Assembly (NCBI GenBank): GCA_002083555.1
Contig: MSXN01000026.1
Coordinates: 1 to 64,000 of the forward strand
Direction of reading: 5' to 3'
DNA length: 64,000 bases
From: Nitrospira sp. ST-bin5
GTDB lineage: Bacteria; Nitrospirota; Nitrospiria; Nitrospirales; Nitrospiraceae
The notes below the pieces were generated by a model, which was not told the DNA's origin, made no database searches, and saw nothing but the letters and a program-made list of their open reading frames with translations. Below are positions 44,965-54,177 of this stretch, piece by piece. The translations under genes were made by a program, and so were the position numbers. Numbering within the stretch: position 1 is the stretch's first letter; each line of letters opens with the position of its first letter.

Positions 44965-46490
44965 CCACAACACCAACCCCGTCCAATATTCCACCAACGG
45001 CTGGTTCTTCCCGGATCCACCCCAAAGCCATCCGCGCCCGCCGGAACCGGCGACTGTTGATCGTAGCCGGACTGGTGCTGATCTCCACCGTCGGCTATCT
45101 CAACTACTGGTGGACGCACGACCGGTTCTGGGTCCGCACCGACAACGCGTATGTGACCGGCAACCTCGTCCCGGTCGCGGCGCAGGCGTCCGGCATTGTC
45201 ACGCAGGTCCTGGCCGAGGAAACCCAGTTTGTGAATCGTGGCGACTTGATGATCAAGCTCGACGAGCATCAGGCCTACGCGGCATTGGGGCGTGCCCGCG
45301 GACATCTCGGAGAAGAAGTCCGGCGCATTGCGGCCCTCTTCATGACCCGAAAGCAGCTGGCTGAAAAACTGGCCTCACGTACGGCGCGTCTGGATCTGGC
45401 CGCCCACGACATGGCGCGCTATCGGGCGGCGGCGGCGAGCGGCGCCGTCTCCAAGCAAATCCTGCAAAACACATCCGACAAAATCCTCTCGCTGGAAGCG
45501 GACGTGCGGGAAACCCAGGCGGAACTCGACACGCTGGATGCGCAGGTCGGCGGCACGACGGTCATGGCGCACCCGGCCGTCGAACTGGCCAAGCACCAGC
45601 TCATCGAAGCCTATCTGGAATATACCCGCCAACAGATCAAAGCCCCGATCTCCGGCTATGTGGCCAAACGGAAGGCCCAGGTTGGCGATCGCGTCCATCC
45701 CGGCGCGCCGCTGATGACGATTGTGCCGCTGGATCATTTGTGGGTCGAAGCGAATCTGCGGGAAACCGAGTTGCAGCATATCCGGCCGGGACAACCGGCG
45801 CTGGTCAACGTCAGCCTCTACGGAGAACAGCATATGTTTCACGGGACCGTGGAAGGACTCGTCCCCGGCAGCGGAAGCGCCTTCGCCCTGTTGCCGCCGG
45901 ACAATGCCACGGGAAACTTCATCCACATCGTGGAACGGGTGCCGGTCCGCATCGCGCTGCCGGAACAGGAGATTCGCGAGCATCCGATCCGGCCGGGCCT
46001 GTCCACCGTCACCAAAATCAATATCGGGGAATCGGGCCAATCCGTCTGGTCGTCTTCCGCCTCGGCATCGTCAGCCGAATATGCCACCGATGTCTATGCC
46101 GACGAACTGCCCACGGCAGAGGCGATGGCGAAAGAGGTGATGACGCACAATCTGGTCGCCGCACACGGCAACGAACCGGATGACCTGTTGCTGGCGCGCG
46201 AAGAAGACAGTGAGCGGCCGGCGGACCTGGAACAAGGCACCTGGAGAAAGTCCCGCAACGCGATGCCTCCGCGTGATTCTTCCGGGCGGCCCGAACCTTT
46301 CGATCATACGCCCCGTTCATTTGTTCCGCGGCACAGTCCCGATCTGGGAGTCCCAGCCTCTCCACTGGCTCCCTCCATCGGTCCTGGTTCCGGCTTACTG
46401 GGACCGGAGGGAGGGCGTAGCCCCTCCCGACTCCGCCTGGATCTCGATCAGGATCACGGGAGACCATCTTTCGATTCCAGACGACGTTAG
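44961..46490 (+). CDS. EmrA/HlyD-type membrane fusion protein
   Basis: A 509-residue periplasmic adaptor. One membrane anchor (RLLIVAGLVLISTVGYLNYW, about 30-50) is followed by the EmrA-like DRFWVRTDNAYVTGNLVPVA and the lipoyl-type halves around QASGIVTQVLAEETQFVNRG, a long coiled coil (about 110-215), IKAPISGYVAKRKAQVGDRV and the beta domain with VPLDHLWVEANLRETELQHI. The family normally ends near residue 390-400. Here about 70 further residues (from NAMPPRDSSGRPEP on) are Pro/Arg/Asp-rich and look non-functional, suggesting loss of the original stop. It overlaps the previous gene by four bases. Confidence 0.87.
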   Translation: MTTTPTPSNIPPTAGSSRIHPKAIRARRNRRLLIVAGLVLISTVGYLNYWWTHDRFWVRTDNAYVTGNLVPVAAQASGIVTQVLAEETQFVNRGDLMIKLDEHQAYAALGRARGHLGEEVRRIAALFMTRKQLAEKLASRTARLDLAAHDMARYRAAAASGAVSKQILQNTSDKILSLEADVRETQAELDTLDAQVGGTTVMAHPAVELAKHQLIEAYLEYTRQQIKAPISGYVAKRKAQVGDRVHPGAPLMTIVPLDHLWVEANLRETELQHIRPGQPALVNVSLYGEQHMFHGTVEGLVPGSGSAFALLPPDNATGNFIHIVERVPVRIALPEQEIREHPIRPGLSTVTKINIGESGQSVWSSSASASSAEYATDVYADELPTAEAMAKEVMTHNLVAAHGNEPDDLLLAREEDSERPADLEQGTWRKSRNAMPPRDSSGRPEPFDHTPRSFVPRHSPDLGVPASPLAPSIGPGSGLLGPEGGRSPSRLRLDLDQDHGRPSFDSRRR

Positions 46491-46610
46491 CACGCAATAC
46501 GCTCCGCCTTTCTGCTTTACCGTCCCACGTCAAACCTGGTTGAACCTGACCGTGAGGTCGGTCCGGCTTAAACGTGCACTTGAACGGCCTCCACAATTGC
46601 ATGCATCCGG

Positions 46611-48212
46611 TCAGGGAGCCGGATACGTGGTCAGATCATTATGAAGCCGGTTATTGCGCGCGTTGACGTCGATGCCCCCCGCAGGCGGCGGTTTGTCGAG
46701 ATCGGCATATTGGAACGTGCCGAAGGGTTGGATTTGCTCGTCGGTCGGCAACTGCTTGCGATTCCAACCGCCTCCAAGCGCGCGAAGGAGAGTCGTGGAG
46801 GATCGCAGGAGTTCGGCCTTGATCTGCACGGAATCGATGCGTGCCGTGAGGGTGGCAACCTGCGCGTAAATCAGTTCAAGGCTGGACGCCAACCCGCCCT
46901 GGTACAGTTCCATGGTGAGATTTTGTGCTTTTTGAGTCGCGCCAACGGCGGCGTCCTGACGGTCTGCTGCAACCGTCAGCCGGTTCGTCAGGCTCAATCC
47001 ATTCTCGACCTCGCGAAACGCATTCAGCACCGTCGAACGATAGCGGTCCTCCGTCTCACGATAGGCAGACCAGGACTTTTGCAATTGCGCGCGGCGATAC
47101 CCGCCCTGGAAAACCGGCAGCGAGACGACGGACCCATAGGACCAGAATGCGCCGGCCAGCTTGGCGGCATCGAAGCCGGAGCTGATGATGCCGCCGTCGG
47201 CGGCAAACTTCACATCGGGGAAAAATGCGGCACGGGCGATTCCGATGGTCCGGTTCGCCTCCGCCATCTGGCGCTCCAGCGCGGCGATGTCGGGCCGGCG
47301 CTCCAGCAAGGTGGACGGGAGCGTCTGAGGAATCTTAAAACTCACCACGCGAAGATCGTCGACCGGCGGGACCGTGAAGCCGGCCGGCGCCATGTTGACG
47401 AGGATCGCGATGGCCTGTTCCGTCACTTGACGTTGGCCTTGAATCTGCGCGTATTTCGTTTCCGTGCTGTAGAGCAGGGATTCGACCCGGGCCACGTCGA
47501 GGGCCGACGCGATATGTCCGGCAAACTGCGCTTTGACGAGGTCGAGCGACTTCCTGTAGAGGTCGATCGATTGTTTGTAAATGGCCGCCTGCGCGTCAAG
47601 GCCGCGCAGGGTGAAATAGTCCGCCGCCAGTTCGGCCTGCAGGCTGAGGCGCGCGAGCCCCCAATCGGCCGCGCGTTCCTCGGCCCGGTAGATCTCCACG
47701 CGCGTCGCGTTGCGAATGGCCGACCAGAAATCGGGTTCCCAGGACGCAAGCCCCGCACCGGCCCCAACCGGCCCGGTGACCGGAAGATCGCCCGGAGATC
47801 TCAACGGATCGACATGGTTCCGGCTGTCTGCGCCTCTCCCGCCCAACCCCAATTGCGGGATCCGCTGCGAGCGGACTTGCATCATCACATCACGAGCCTG
47901 AACAAACCGCTCGGCGGCGGCCTGCAGCTCGGGATTGGTCGCCATGGCCTGGTCGATCAACCTGTTCAAGGTCGGATCGTGATAGACCGTCCACCAATCC
48001 GGTCGTAATTCGTCGTCGGACGGTTTCGCCTCGACAAAAGGACTGGACCCCTGCCATGAAGCGGGAACGACATATTGAGGCGGTTGATAGAGCGGCGCCA
48101 GATCGACATGCGGCAACCAGTCGCCGCTGCAGGCCGGCAGACTCAAAACCAGGACCGCGGCGCTGCAGCGGGCTCCGGCGTAGGCGATATCCGCGATCTG
48201 TTTCATGCACAT
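46611..48212 (-). CDS. NodT-family outer membrane efflux lipoprotein of RND pump
   Basis: A 533-residue outer membrane factor with lipobox LPAC (near residue 28). Family features are PDWWTVYHDPTLNRLIDQAM, the NPELQAAAERFVQARDVM helix, FDFW-like ASWEPDFWSAIRNATR, then LLERRPDIAALERQMAEANR and AAFFPDVKFAADGGI in the second repeat. It ends the minus-strand RND operon, 24 bp after the adaptor gene, and converges on the EmrA-type gene. The 120-bp gap 46491-46610 holds no clear terminator. It forms the outer membrane exit duct for the RND pump. Confidence 0.92.
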   Translation of the reverse strand: MCMKQIADIAYAGARCSAAVLVLSLPACSGDWLPHVDLAPLYQPPQYVVPASWQGSSPFVEAKPSDDELRPDWWTVYHDPTLNRLIDQAMATNPELQAAAERFVQARDVMMQVRSQRIPQLGLGGRGADSRNHVDPLRSPGDLPVTGPVGAGAGLASWEPDFWSAIRNATRVEIYRAEERAADWGLARLSLQAELAADYFTLRGLDAQAAIYKQSIDLYRKSLDLVKAQFAGHIASALDVARVESLLYSTETKYAQIQGQRQVTEQAIAILVNMAPAGFTVPPVDDLRVVSFKIPQTLPSTLLERRPDIAALERQMAEANRTIGIARAAFFPDVKFAADGGIISSGFDAAKLAGAFWSYGSVVSLPVFQGGYRRAQLQKSWSAYRETEDRYRSTVLNAFREVENGLSLTNRLTVAADRQDAAVGATQKAQNLTMELYQGGLASSLELIYAQVATLTARIDSVQIKAELLRSSTTLLRALGGGWNRKQLPTDEQIQPFGTFQYADLDKPPPAGGIDVNARNNRLHNDLTTYPAP

Positions 48213-48236
48213 AGTGAGAGGCCGATCCTGCTCGCG

Positions 48237-49475
48237 CTACTTCGAGAACACGTCCTTCGACATGGATGTGTCGTGAGGCTCCACCGGGCCCTTTGCCTCC
48301 TGCGATCCTAAATTGACCAGATCATAGCCGGGCGCCGGCGTGACAACGCGCACCTTATCGCCTTCGAGCAAGGCGGCGCTGGGATTGTTTACAATGCGGT
48401 CGCTCGCGGAAATCCCTTCCGCCACTTCCACGGCGTTGTCCATGAGTTTGCTCACGGCGATGGGTTTCAAGTGCACTCGGTCATCGTCGGTCAAGACCGC
48501 CACTTGCGTGCCATGCTCCTGGAACACAAGCGCGGTGGACGGAATCGTGAAGGATTTCCGGTCGACCGGCGCCGTGAGCACGACCTTCGCGTAGGAGCCC
48601 GGCCAGAGGGCCCGGTCCTCGTTGTCGACCGTGAAGACGGTAATCGCCGTCCGTGTGGTCACATCAAATCCACGGGCGACCGTCAGGAATTTTCCGATGA
48701 AATGACGATCGGGCAGTTGCGGCACCGTCACGTCGGCGGTGAGGCCGGGCTGGAGAAAGGGGCCGAACGACTCCGGCACGGAGACAAAGAGACGCATCAT
48801 GCTAACATCGGCCACCGTAAACAGATTGCTGACCGACCCCGGAGTACTGATCGTGCCGTCCTTATTGACGTAGTCCCCGACATTGATGTTCCGCACAGTG
48901 ACGACGCCGTCATACGGCGCGACAATCGTTTTGAACCGGATAAACGCTTCGAAGTTTTTGAGGTTCTGCTCCGCCGCATTGACCTTCGCCGCTTCGGCCT
49001 TCGCGCTCATTTCTTGCACGGTGATGGATTGCTCGGAAACGGCATGGTTCTTCCGGAGCGCGACCCAGCGCTTTGCGGTGACGGCGGCCAGATCGTATTT
49101 CGCGCGCTCGGACGCCAGATCGGCTTTGGCCTGCTGGTACTGCGCGTCAATCGCCGGCGCGTTGATCTCGGCGAGGATGTCGCCTTTTTTCACTTCGGCG
49201 CCGTAATCCTTGTACCACATCTTCACATAGCCGGAAACTTGCGCATAGATCGGCGCCTCAAACCAGGCCTGAATCGTGCCGGGGAGCGTAATCGTCTCGC
49301 TCGGATCGGCCGGTTTGGGATTGATGATGGCCACCGGGGGAACGGCGTCTTCGAGCGTTTTCTCGCGCAAGAGTGCGGCGTCGAGATTGCCTTCGTAAAT
49401 CCGGTAGCCGAAGTACACGAGACCCAGCAGGACCACGAAGACCGTCACGCGATTTCCCAACAGACGATTCAACAT
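48237..49475 (-). CDS. RND efflux periplasmic adaptor subunit
   Basis: A 412-residue membrane-fusion protein. An N-terminal anchor (VTVFVVLLGLVYFGYRIYEG) precedes PGTIQAWFEAPIYAQVSGYV, DYGAEVKKGDILAEINAPAI, a helical hairpin (about 115-180), FKTIVAPYDGVVTVRNINVG and DYVNKDG, and a C-terminal barrel with LWPGSYAKVVLTAP. The ATG overlaps the stop of the RND C-half gene by seven bases. The order permease N-half, permease C-half, adaptor, outer membrane factor makes a complete tripartite RND pump. Confidence 0.92.
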   Translation of the reverse strand: MLNRLLGNRVTVFVVLLGLVYFGYRIYEGNLDAALLREKTLEDAVPPVAIINPKPADPSETITLPGTIQAWFEAPIYAQVSGYVKMWYKDYGAEVKKGDILAEINAPAIDAQYQQAKADLASERAKYDLAAVTAKRWVALRKNHAVSEQSITVQEMSAKAEAAKVNAAEQNLKNFEAFIRFKTIVAPYDGVVTVRNINVGDYVNKDGTISTPGSVSNLFTVADVSMMRLFVSVPESFGPFLQPGLTADVTVPQLPDRHFIGKFLTVARGFDVTTRTAITVFTVDNEDRALWPGSYAKVVLTAPVDRKSFTIPSTALVFQEHGTQVAVLTDDDRVHLKPIAVSKLMDNAVEVAEGISASDRIVNNPSAALLEGDKVRVVTPAPGYDLVNLGSQEAKGPVEPHDTSMSKDVFSK

Positions 49476-51166
49476 GCGGCATCCTTTTGGCGGGCGGCTT
49501 GCCGGCTGTAGACCATGGCGTAGACGCAGGGAACGAAGAACAGAGTAAAGAGAGTCGCGACGGTCAACCCGCCGATGACGGCGCGCCCCAGCGGCGCATT
49601 CGGAGAATTCCCCATCGACATCGGCACCATGCCGATGATCATGGCGGAAGCCGTCATGAGCACCGGACGGAAGCGGGTCGTTCCGGCTTCAATCGCGGCC
49701 CGGAGCGCGTCGCCGTGCTCCTGGAGCCGCTCGCGCGCATAGGACACGACGAGGATCGAATTGGCGGTAGCCGTCCCCATCGTCATAATGGCACCGGTGA
49801 GTGCCGGTTCCGACAGGCGCGTATGGGTCAGGAACAAGGCCCACGCGATGCCCGCCAGCGCGCCGGGCAAGGCCGTAATGATGATGAAGGGATCGAGCCA
49901 GGACTGGAAGTTGACGACGATCAGCAGATAGACGAGCACGATGGCGGCGAGCAGTCCGAAAATCAGCTCGAAATAGGCGTCGTGCATCAGCGCGGCCTGG
50001 CCGTGGACTTCGATCGCGGCGCTGCGGGGCAGCTCGTGCTCCAGCCCGTGAGCGACCGTCTGGACATCGGCCAGCACGCCGCCGAGATCGCGCCCTTCCG
50101 CAGAGACATAGATATCGAACAGCGGCATAATATTCCCGTGCGTGATCACGCCCGGCGTGCCCTCCGCGGAAATGTCGACCAGATTGCCGAGCAGCTGGAC
50201 ATCCTTCTTGTTTGAAGAGCTGCCCGAGGAATTCACCGGGATGGTATTGAGGCTATTGATGCTGTTGATCTGCGACTGCGGCGTATAGACATTGACCAGA
50301 TACGACATGCCGGTGCCGGGATCGAGCCAGTAGATCTGGTCGATCTGCTGGCTGCCGGCGGTCGTCAGCAGCAAATTGGAGGCGATGTCCTTCAAGGTGC
50401 TGTTGACACCGAGCCCGAACGTACGGTCGCCTTCGACCATGAGGGTCGGTGTGCGCATCGTCTGCTGAATCACGACGTCCGCGGCGCCGGGGATCCGGCG
50501 CAGCTCACCCGCCAATTTTCTGGCGAACTCGTAGTTCTTCTGCATGTCGGGGCCGTTGATCTGCACATCGATCGGCGCGGGCGCGCCGAAATTGAGAATT
50601 TTCGCCGTCAGATCGGACGGCTGGAAGGTGAAGTCGGTCCCCGGGTAGCGTTCCCTCAACCCTTTGCGGAGGATGCGGCGATAGTCCCACACCGGTGACT
50701 TTTCATTCTTCAGGAGAATCGTCAGGTCGCAATCCTGGGAACCGATCGTCGGGGTCGGAATAAACGCAAGGTTGTGGGGTCCGACCGGCAGGCCGCAATT
50801 GCTGACAATGTTCTCGACCTCGCCGGGCAGCAACTCCTCGATACTGGCGGAGACCAGTGTGGCAATGCGTCCCGACACTTCGATGCGCGTCCCGAGGGGC
50901 GCCCGCATATGCATCGTGATCACTCCCGATTTGATTTCGGGAAAATAGTCGCGTCCGAGGAAGAAAAAGAGAGACAGGGATCCCACGGCGATCGCCAACG
51001 AGATATTGACGAATGAGCTGCGATTGGCGATCACCTGTTCGAGCAACAGACCATAGCGTTCGCGGAACCGATTGAAGCCGCGCTCAAACCCTCTCTGAAA
51101 GCGAAGGAAGAAATTCCCCGACGATTCCCCGCCCGGCTGCCCGTGAGGCTCATGCGGCGTGGACAT
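49469..51166 (-). CDS. RND efflux permease, C-terminal half (separate ORF)
   Basis: A 565-residue product equal to the second half of an AcrB-like permease: a charged N-terminal linker, helix 7 (SFVNISLAIAVGSLSLFFFL), the second porter/docking domain (GRDYFPEIKSGVITMHMRAP, FGAPAPIDVQINGPD), then helices 8-12 with GTATANSILVVSYARE and a KPVL-like RPVLMTASAMIIGMVPMSMG. Its ATG at 51166 overlaps the end of the N-half gene by 17 bp in another frame, with AAGGAT five bases upstream. The helix-10 lysine of AcrB is replaced (ATANS), as in some RND subfamilies. It is either a genuine second subunit, made by coupled translation, or the result of a frameshift in a once single gene. Confidence 0.85.
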   Translation of the reverse strand: MSTPHEPHGQPGGESSGNFFLRFQRGFERGFNRFRERYGLLLEQVIANRSSFVNISLAIAVGSLSLFFFLGRDYFPEIKSGVITMHMRAPLGTRIEVSGRIATLVSASIEELLPGEVENIVSNCGLPVGPHNLAFIPTPTIGSQDCDLTILLKNEKSPVWDYRRILRKGLRERYPGTDFTFQPSDLTAKILNFGAPAPIDVQINGPDMQKNYEFARKLAGELRRIPGAADVVIQQTMRTPTLMVEGDRTFGLGVNSTLKDIASNLLLTTAGSQQIDQIYWLDPGTGMSYLVNVYTPQSQINSINSLNTIPVNSSGSSSNKKDVQLLGNLVDISAEGTPGVITHGNIMPLFDIYVSAEGRDLGGVLADVQTVAHGLEHELPRSAAIEVHGQAALMHDAYFELIFGLLAAIVLVYLLIVVNFQSWLDPFIIITALPGALAGIAWALFLTHTRLSEPALTGAIMTMGTATANSILVVSYARERLQEHGDALRAAIEAGTTRFRPVLMTASAMIIGMVPMSMGNSPNAPLGRAVIGGLTVATLFTLFFVPCVYAMVYSRQAARQKDAAC

Positions 51167-52649
51167 GGTGATCCTTCATCATATACTTCGCCATGGTCGG
51201 CACCAGCGTGCGCGACAGAATGAACGACGCGAGCATCGCGATGATGACCGCCTCCGCCATCGGCTTGAACAGGTAGCCGGACACGCCGCTCAACTGGAAA
51301 AGCGGAAGCCAGACGATCGCGATGCACAGAGTGGCAACGAGCGTCGGAACGACGATCTGATTGGCGGCGTCGACGATCGCCGTTTCCAGCGGTTTGCCCA
51401 TGTCGAGATGCCGGTCGATATTTTCGATCATGACGGTCGCATCGTCGACCAGAATACCGACGGCCAGCGCCAATCCGCCCAAGGTCATGACATTGATCGT
51501 CTCGTTCAGCCAATGCAGACCGATCAGGGCGGTCAGGATGGACAGCGGGATCGAGGTCCAGACAATCACCGTGGCCTTCCAGGAGCCGAGCAGCAGCAGC
51601 ACGATGACGCCGACCAGCGCGCCGGCGGTCAGCATTTCGACCACAACGTCCTCGATCGAATCCTTTACGAAGGTCGATGCGTCGTCGAGGAGTCTGATCT
51701 TGACGCCGTCGGGGACGACCTGTTGAGCCCGCGGGATCATCTTCTTGATTCCGTCTACGACGGACAGCGTCGAAGCCTCCGTGCTTTTCATGACGATGAT
51801 GACGACAGTTTGCTTCCCTTTTACCAACACCGCGTTCTGCTGCACCCGGCCCATGAGGCGTACCGTAGCGACATCACGCAGATAGATGAACGCGTTGCCT
51901 TCCCGTTTGATCGGGATATCCCCGAAATGCTCAATCTTCATCGGCGACGCGTTCGTCTGAACGATCCAGTCGGTCTGCTTGATCTTGATGTCTCCGGAGG
52001 GCATCACGAGATATTGCTGCATAAGCACGTCGTGAACATCCGCCGGCGTCAAATGGCGGGAGAGCAGTTTCTGCTGATCGAGGTTGACCATGACCTGCAT
52101 GTCCTGGCCGCCGTATGGGTGCGGCAGAATCGCCCCGTTCACGGTCACAAGCAGGGGGCGGATGCGCATATAAGCGAGATTGTAGAGTTCCGCGGGCGTC
52201 AAATTGTCGGAACTGATTTCGAGCATGGCCACCGGAATGGAGGATGGCGCGAGACGCATGATCATGGGCGGGGAAATATCCGGCGGCAACGCCTTCACGA
52301 CGTTCTGCGCGATGGCCGTAATGTCCGCTTCGGCCCTCCCGACGTCGACCCCGTCCTGAAGATAAATGTTGGTAATGCTGCTGCCGTAGTAGGAGTGACT
52401 GTGGATATACTTGATGCCTTCGACCGTGGCGGTCAAAAACCGTTCGAACAGGTACGTGATGCGGCCCTCCACGTTCTGCGGCAGCAGACCGTTGTAGGTC
52501 CAGACCACGGAGGTGACCGGAATATCGATATTCGGGAAGACGTCGGTCGGCATGTGGAGCACCGTGAGGGTGCCCATCAGCACGATCAGAATGGACATGA
52601 CGACGAAGGTGTAGGGCCGCCGCAGGGCAATGAGCACAATTTGGTTCAT
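51150..52649 (-). CDS. RND efflux permease, N-terminal half (separate ORF)
   Basis: A 499-residue product equal to the first half of an RND permease. Helix 1 (PYTFVVMSILIVLMGTLTVL) is followed by MPTDVFPNIDIPVTSVVWTY, the first porter domain, then helices 2-6 with GGLALAVGILVDDATVMIEN, which keeps the proton-relay Asp pair, and ends soon after ILSRTLVPTMAKYMM, the end of helix 6. The stop at 51150 falls where full-length relatives continue into the inter-half linker. Start 52649 (MNQIVLIALRRP) is the usual RND N-terminus; the frame is open upstream but not protein-like. It is the first gene of the minus-strand pump operon. Confidence 0.87.
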   Translation of the reverse strand: MNQIVLIALRRPYTFVVMSILIVLMGTLTVLHMPTDVFPNIDIPVTSVVWTYNGLLPQNVEGRITYLFERFLTATVEGIKYIHSHSYYGSSITNIYLQDGVDVGRAEADITAIAQNVVKALPPDISPPMIMRLAPSSIPVAMLEISSDNLTPAELYNLAYMRIRPLLVTVNGAILPHPYGGQDMQVMVNLDQQKLLSRHLTPADVHDVLMQQYLVMPSGDIKIKQTDWIVQTNASPMKIEHFGDIPIKREGNAFIYLRDVATVRLMGRVQQNAVLVKGKQTVVIIVMKSTEASTLSVVDGIKKMIPRAQQVVPDGVKIRLLDDASTFVKDSIEDVVVEMLTAGALVGVIVLLLLGSWKATVIVWTSIPLSILTALIGLHWLNETINVMTLGGLALAVGILVDDATVMIENIDRHLDMGKPLETAIVDAANQIVVPTLVATLCIAIVWLPLFQLSGVSGYLFKPMAEAVIIAMLASFILSRTLVPTMAKYMMKDHHVHAA

Positions 52650-53114
52650 ACGCGAAGTCCGCCCACAAGGGTTTCGTTTTCTAGGGTTCCACCACTCTTC
52701 ACCTCTGGCTACGCCATCCTTAGTAGAGCAAAGCGCTTGCCGTGCGCCGCATCCGGTTATGCTGCCGTGACACTCCGGCAGGATATGCGTGATTTCTTTG
52801 ATGCAATCGCGCCGGTCGCTCACTCGAACGTTTCGAATACCTGAGCAGGGACCGGTCAATTCTTAATTACGCACAGCGCGCATCGAGCGAAATTTCACTA
52901 TTTCCGCCGTGGACACGAGCCGGGCCGTCAGGCAGGCAGGTCGCTATCCGTTACAAACTCACTGGTTGAACCACTTTCGGCAGGCGAGCGAGCAGCGGCC
53001 GCCAACGGTACCGATCTTGCTGCTTGGCCGATGCGGGAGTTCGCGGTTCAGCAACATCGACAGGCCATGAGATTCTGATCCGTACGGAACGTCCTACAGA
53101 ATAAGACCCTCAGA
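52650..53114. other. 465-bp divergent intergenic region between RND operon and modA copy 2
   Basis: No gene is seen. It must hold the promoter of the RND operon (minus) and of the ModA-like gene (plus). The sigma-54-type site at 53006 is the only clear element; GCACAGCGCG at 52871 is a near-match to the activator palindrome. A GCTATC-GT-ACAAAC stretch near 52941 weakly recalls the end of element A. Confidence 0.5.
53006..53021 (+). promoter_or_regulatory. Sigma-54-type promoter candidate for modA copy 2
   Basis: CGGTACCGATCTTGCT has GG at 53007-53008, ten bases, GC at 53019-53020 and a perfect TTGCT -12 box; the -24 box CGGTAC differs in two positions. It is 124 bp before the chosen ATG. Confidence 0.45.
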
Positions 53115-53144
53115 TTGATACCGGGGGTTGGAAAGAGGAGCACC

Positions 53145-53936
53145 ATGACGGAAATTCGGAGAGTCAACTTGGGGATGATGGCTGTGGGCGGACTCCTGGG
53201 CATGCTGGCGATCGGCGATCGCGCGCAAGCAGAATCGCTCACGATCGGAGCGGCCCATACCTTAAAGCCCGCGTTTCAGGAAATCGTACCGATGTTCGAG
53301 CGGGAATATGGCGCCTCGATTCATGTCGTCTATGGTCCATCCCAAACACTTCGTCGCCAAATCGAAACCGGACATCCGATCGATGTCTTTCTTCCTGAAG
53401 CGGTAGAGGAGATCGAGAAACTTGAGAAACAGGGACTGACGCTCAACGGAGGGCTTCGGACGTACGCGCAAACCTCTCTGGTGCTCGTGATGTCGGCGTC
53501 GTCCCGGGTAACTCCGATCTCCTTTCACGAGGGCCTGCCGAACCGGACAACCCGCATCGCCCTCGGAGATGCCAAGACCTCCGCACTGGGAGCCAACACG
53601 GTTCACGCCCTCGCGAATCTCGATCCGGCACAGAAAAACCGTTCCTCTCTGCTCTATGCGCAACATAGCGAAGAGATCCTCAACCTGGTTCATACGGGAA
53701 AGGCCGAAGTAGGTATCCTCTATCGCGTGGATGCCATCAACAGCGGACACATGCGTATCATCGATGAAACCACAGCCGGAACCTATACACCGGTCCGGTT
53801 CGGCGGCGCGGTGGTGGGGACCTGCCGGGAAGAATCCCTGGCTGTCGCCGAAGAATTTCTCGATTTCATGATGAGCCCCCGTATCAAGAAACTCCTGCTT
53901 AAATATGGATTTGATCCCGTGCCGTCACATGGGTGA
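53145..53936 (+). CDS. modA: ModA-like periplasmic oxyanion-binding protein (copy 2)
   Basis: A 263-residue secreted protein, paralogous to the one at 3918-4721. The signal peptide spans about residues 1-28. Shared blocks are LTIGAAHTLKPAFQEIVPMF, VVYGPSQTLRRQI, DVFLPEAVEEI, YAQHSEEILNLVHTGKAEVG and ILYRVDAI. ATG 53145 follows AAAGAGGAG at five bases; the ATG-type start 30 bases upstream lacks a signal. Like copy 1, it has no ModB or ModC next to it. Here it stands between an RND operon and a set of small envelope genes, preceded by a sigma-54-type promoter. The ligand (molybdate, tungstate or another oxyanion) is not evident. Confidence 0.8.
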   Translation: MTEIRRVNLGMMAVGGLLGMLAIGDRAQAESLTIGAAHTLKPAFQEIVPMFEREYGASIHVVYGPSQTLRRQIETGHPIDVFLPEAVEEIEKLEKQGLTLNGGLRTYAQTSLVLVMSASSRVTPISFHEGLPNRTTRIALGDAKTSALGANTVHALANLDPAQKNRSSLLYAQHSEEILNLVHTGKAEVGILYRVDAINSGHMRIIDETTAGTYTPVRFGGAVVGTCREESLAVAEEFLDFMMSPRIKKLLLKYGFDPVPSHG

Positions 53937-54035
53937 CCGCGCTGCCCGGCTAACCTGAACCCCGGAATACCCTTTACGGCCCTATGACGCACCATTTCTT
54001 CCTCCTTTCATCTATCCCCGTTTCCTCCACCTGCC

Positions 54036-54064
54036 GCACAGTGCGACCTGTGCGGATCCGCTCG
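54036..54064. promoter_or_regulatory. Putative activator site b (GCAC-N-GTGCG)
   Basis: GCACAGTGC begins at 54036, followed by a second GTGCG and CCGCTCG, matching site a (40789-40817) over 29 bases at about 22 positions. Its first base is 80 bp before the GG of the sigma-54-type promoter at 54115. Confidence 0.55.
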
Positions 54065-54114
54065 TATTGGTCGATGTCCACGATGAAAATGGCCGAGAAT
54101 TCAGGTTATGGCTG

Positions 54115-54130
54115 CGGCACCGCCTTTGCT
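54115..54130 (+). promoter_or_regulatory. Sigma-54-type promoter for 33-residue peptide gene
   Basis: CGGCACCGCCTTTGCT: GGCAC as in the consensus -24 box, GG at 54116-54117, ten bases, GC at 54128-54129 and TTGCT -12. It is 48 bp before the small gene start and 80 bp after activator site b. The remainder of 53937-54177 shows no gene. Confidence 0.65.
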
Positions 54131-54177
54131 AATTCAAAGATACAGACGGTGATGTCCACTCGCACAGGAGGCTGATG

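Noticed and set aside
46641..48008. A 455-codon plus-strand frame opposite the NodT gene
   Set aside because: Antisense shadow; the minus strand has an unambiguous outer membrane factor.
51159..52844. A 561-codon plus-strand frame opposite the RND N-half
   Set aside because: Antisense shadow of the RND permease, His/Asp/Arg-rich with no family motif.
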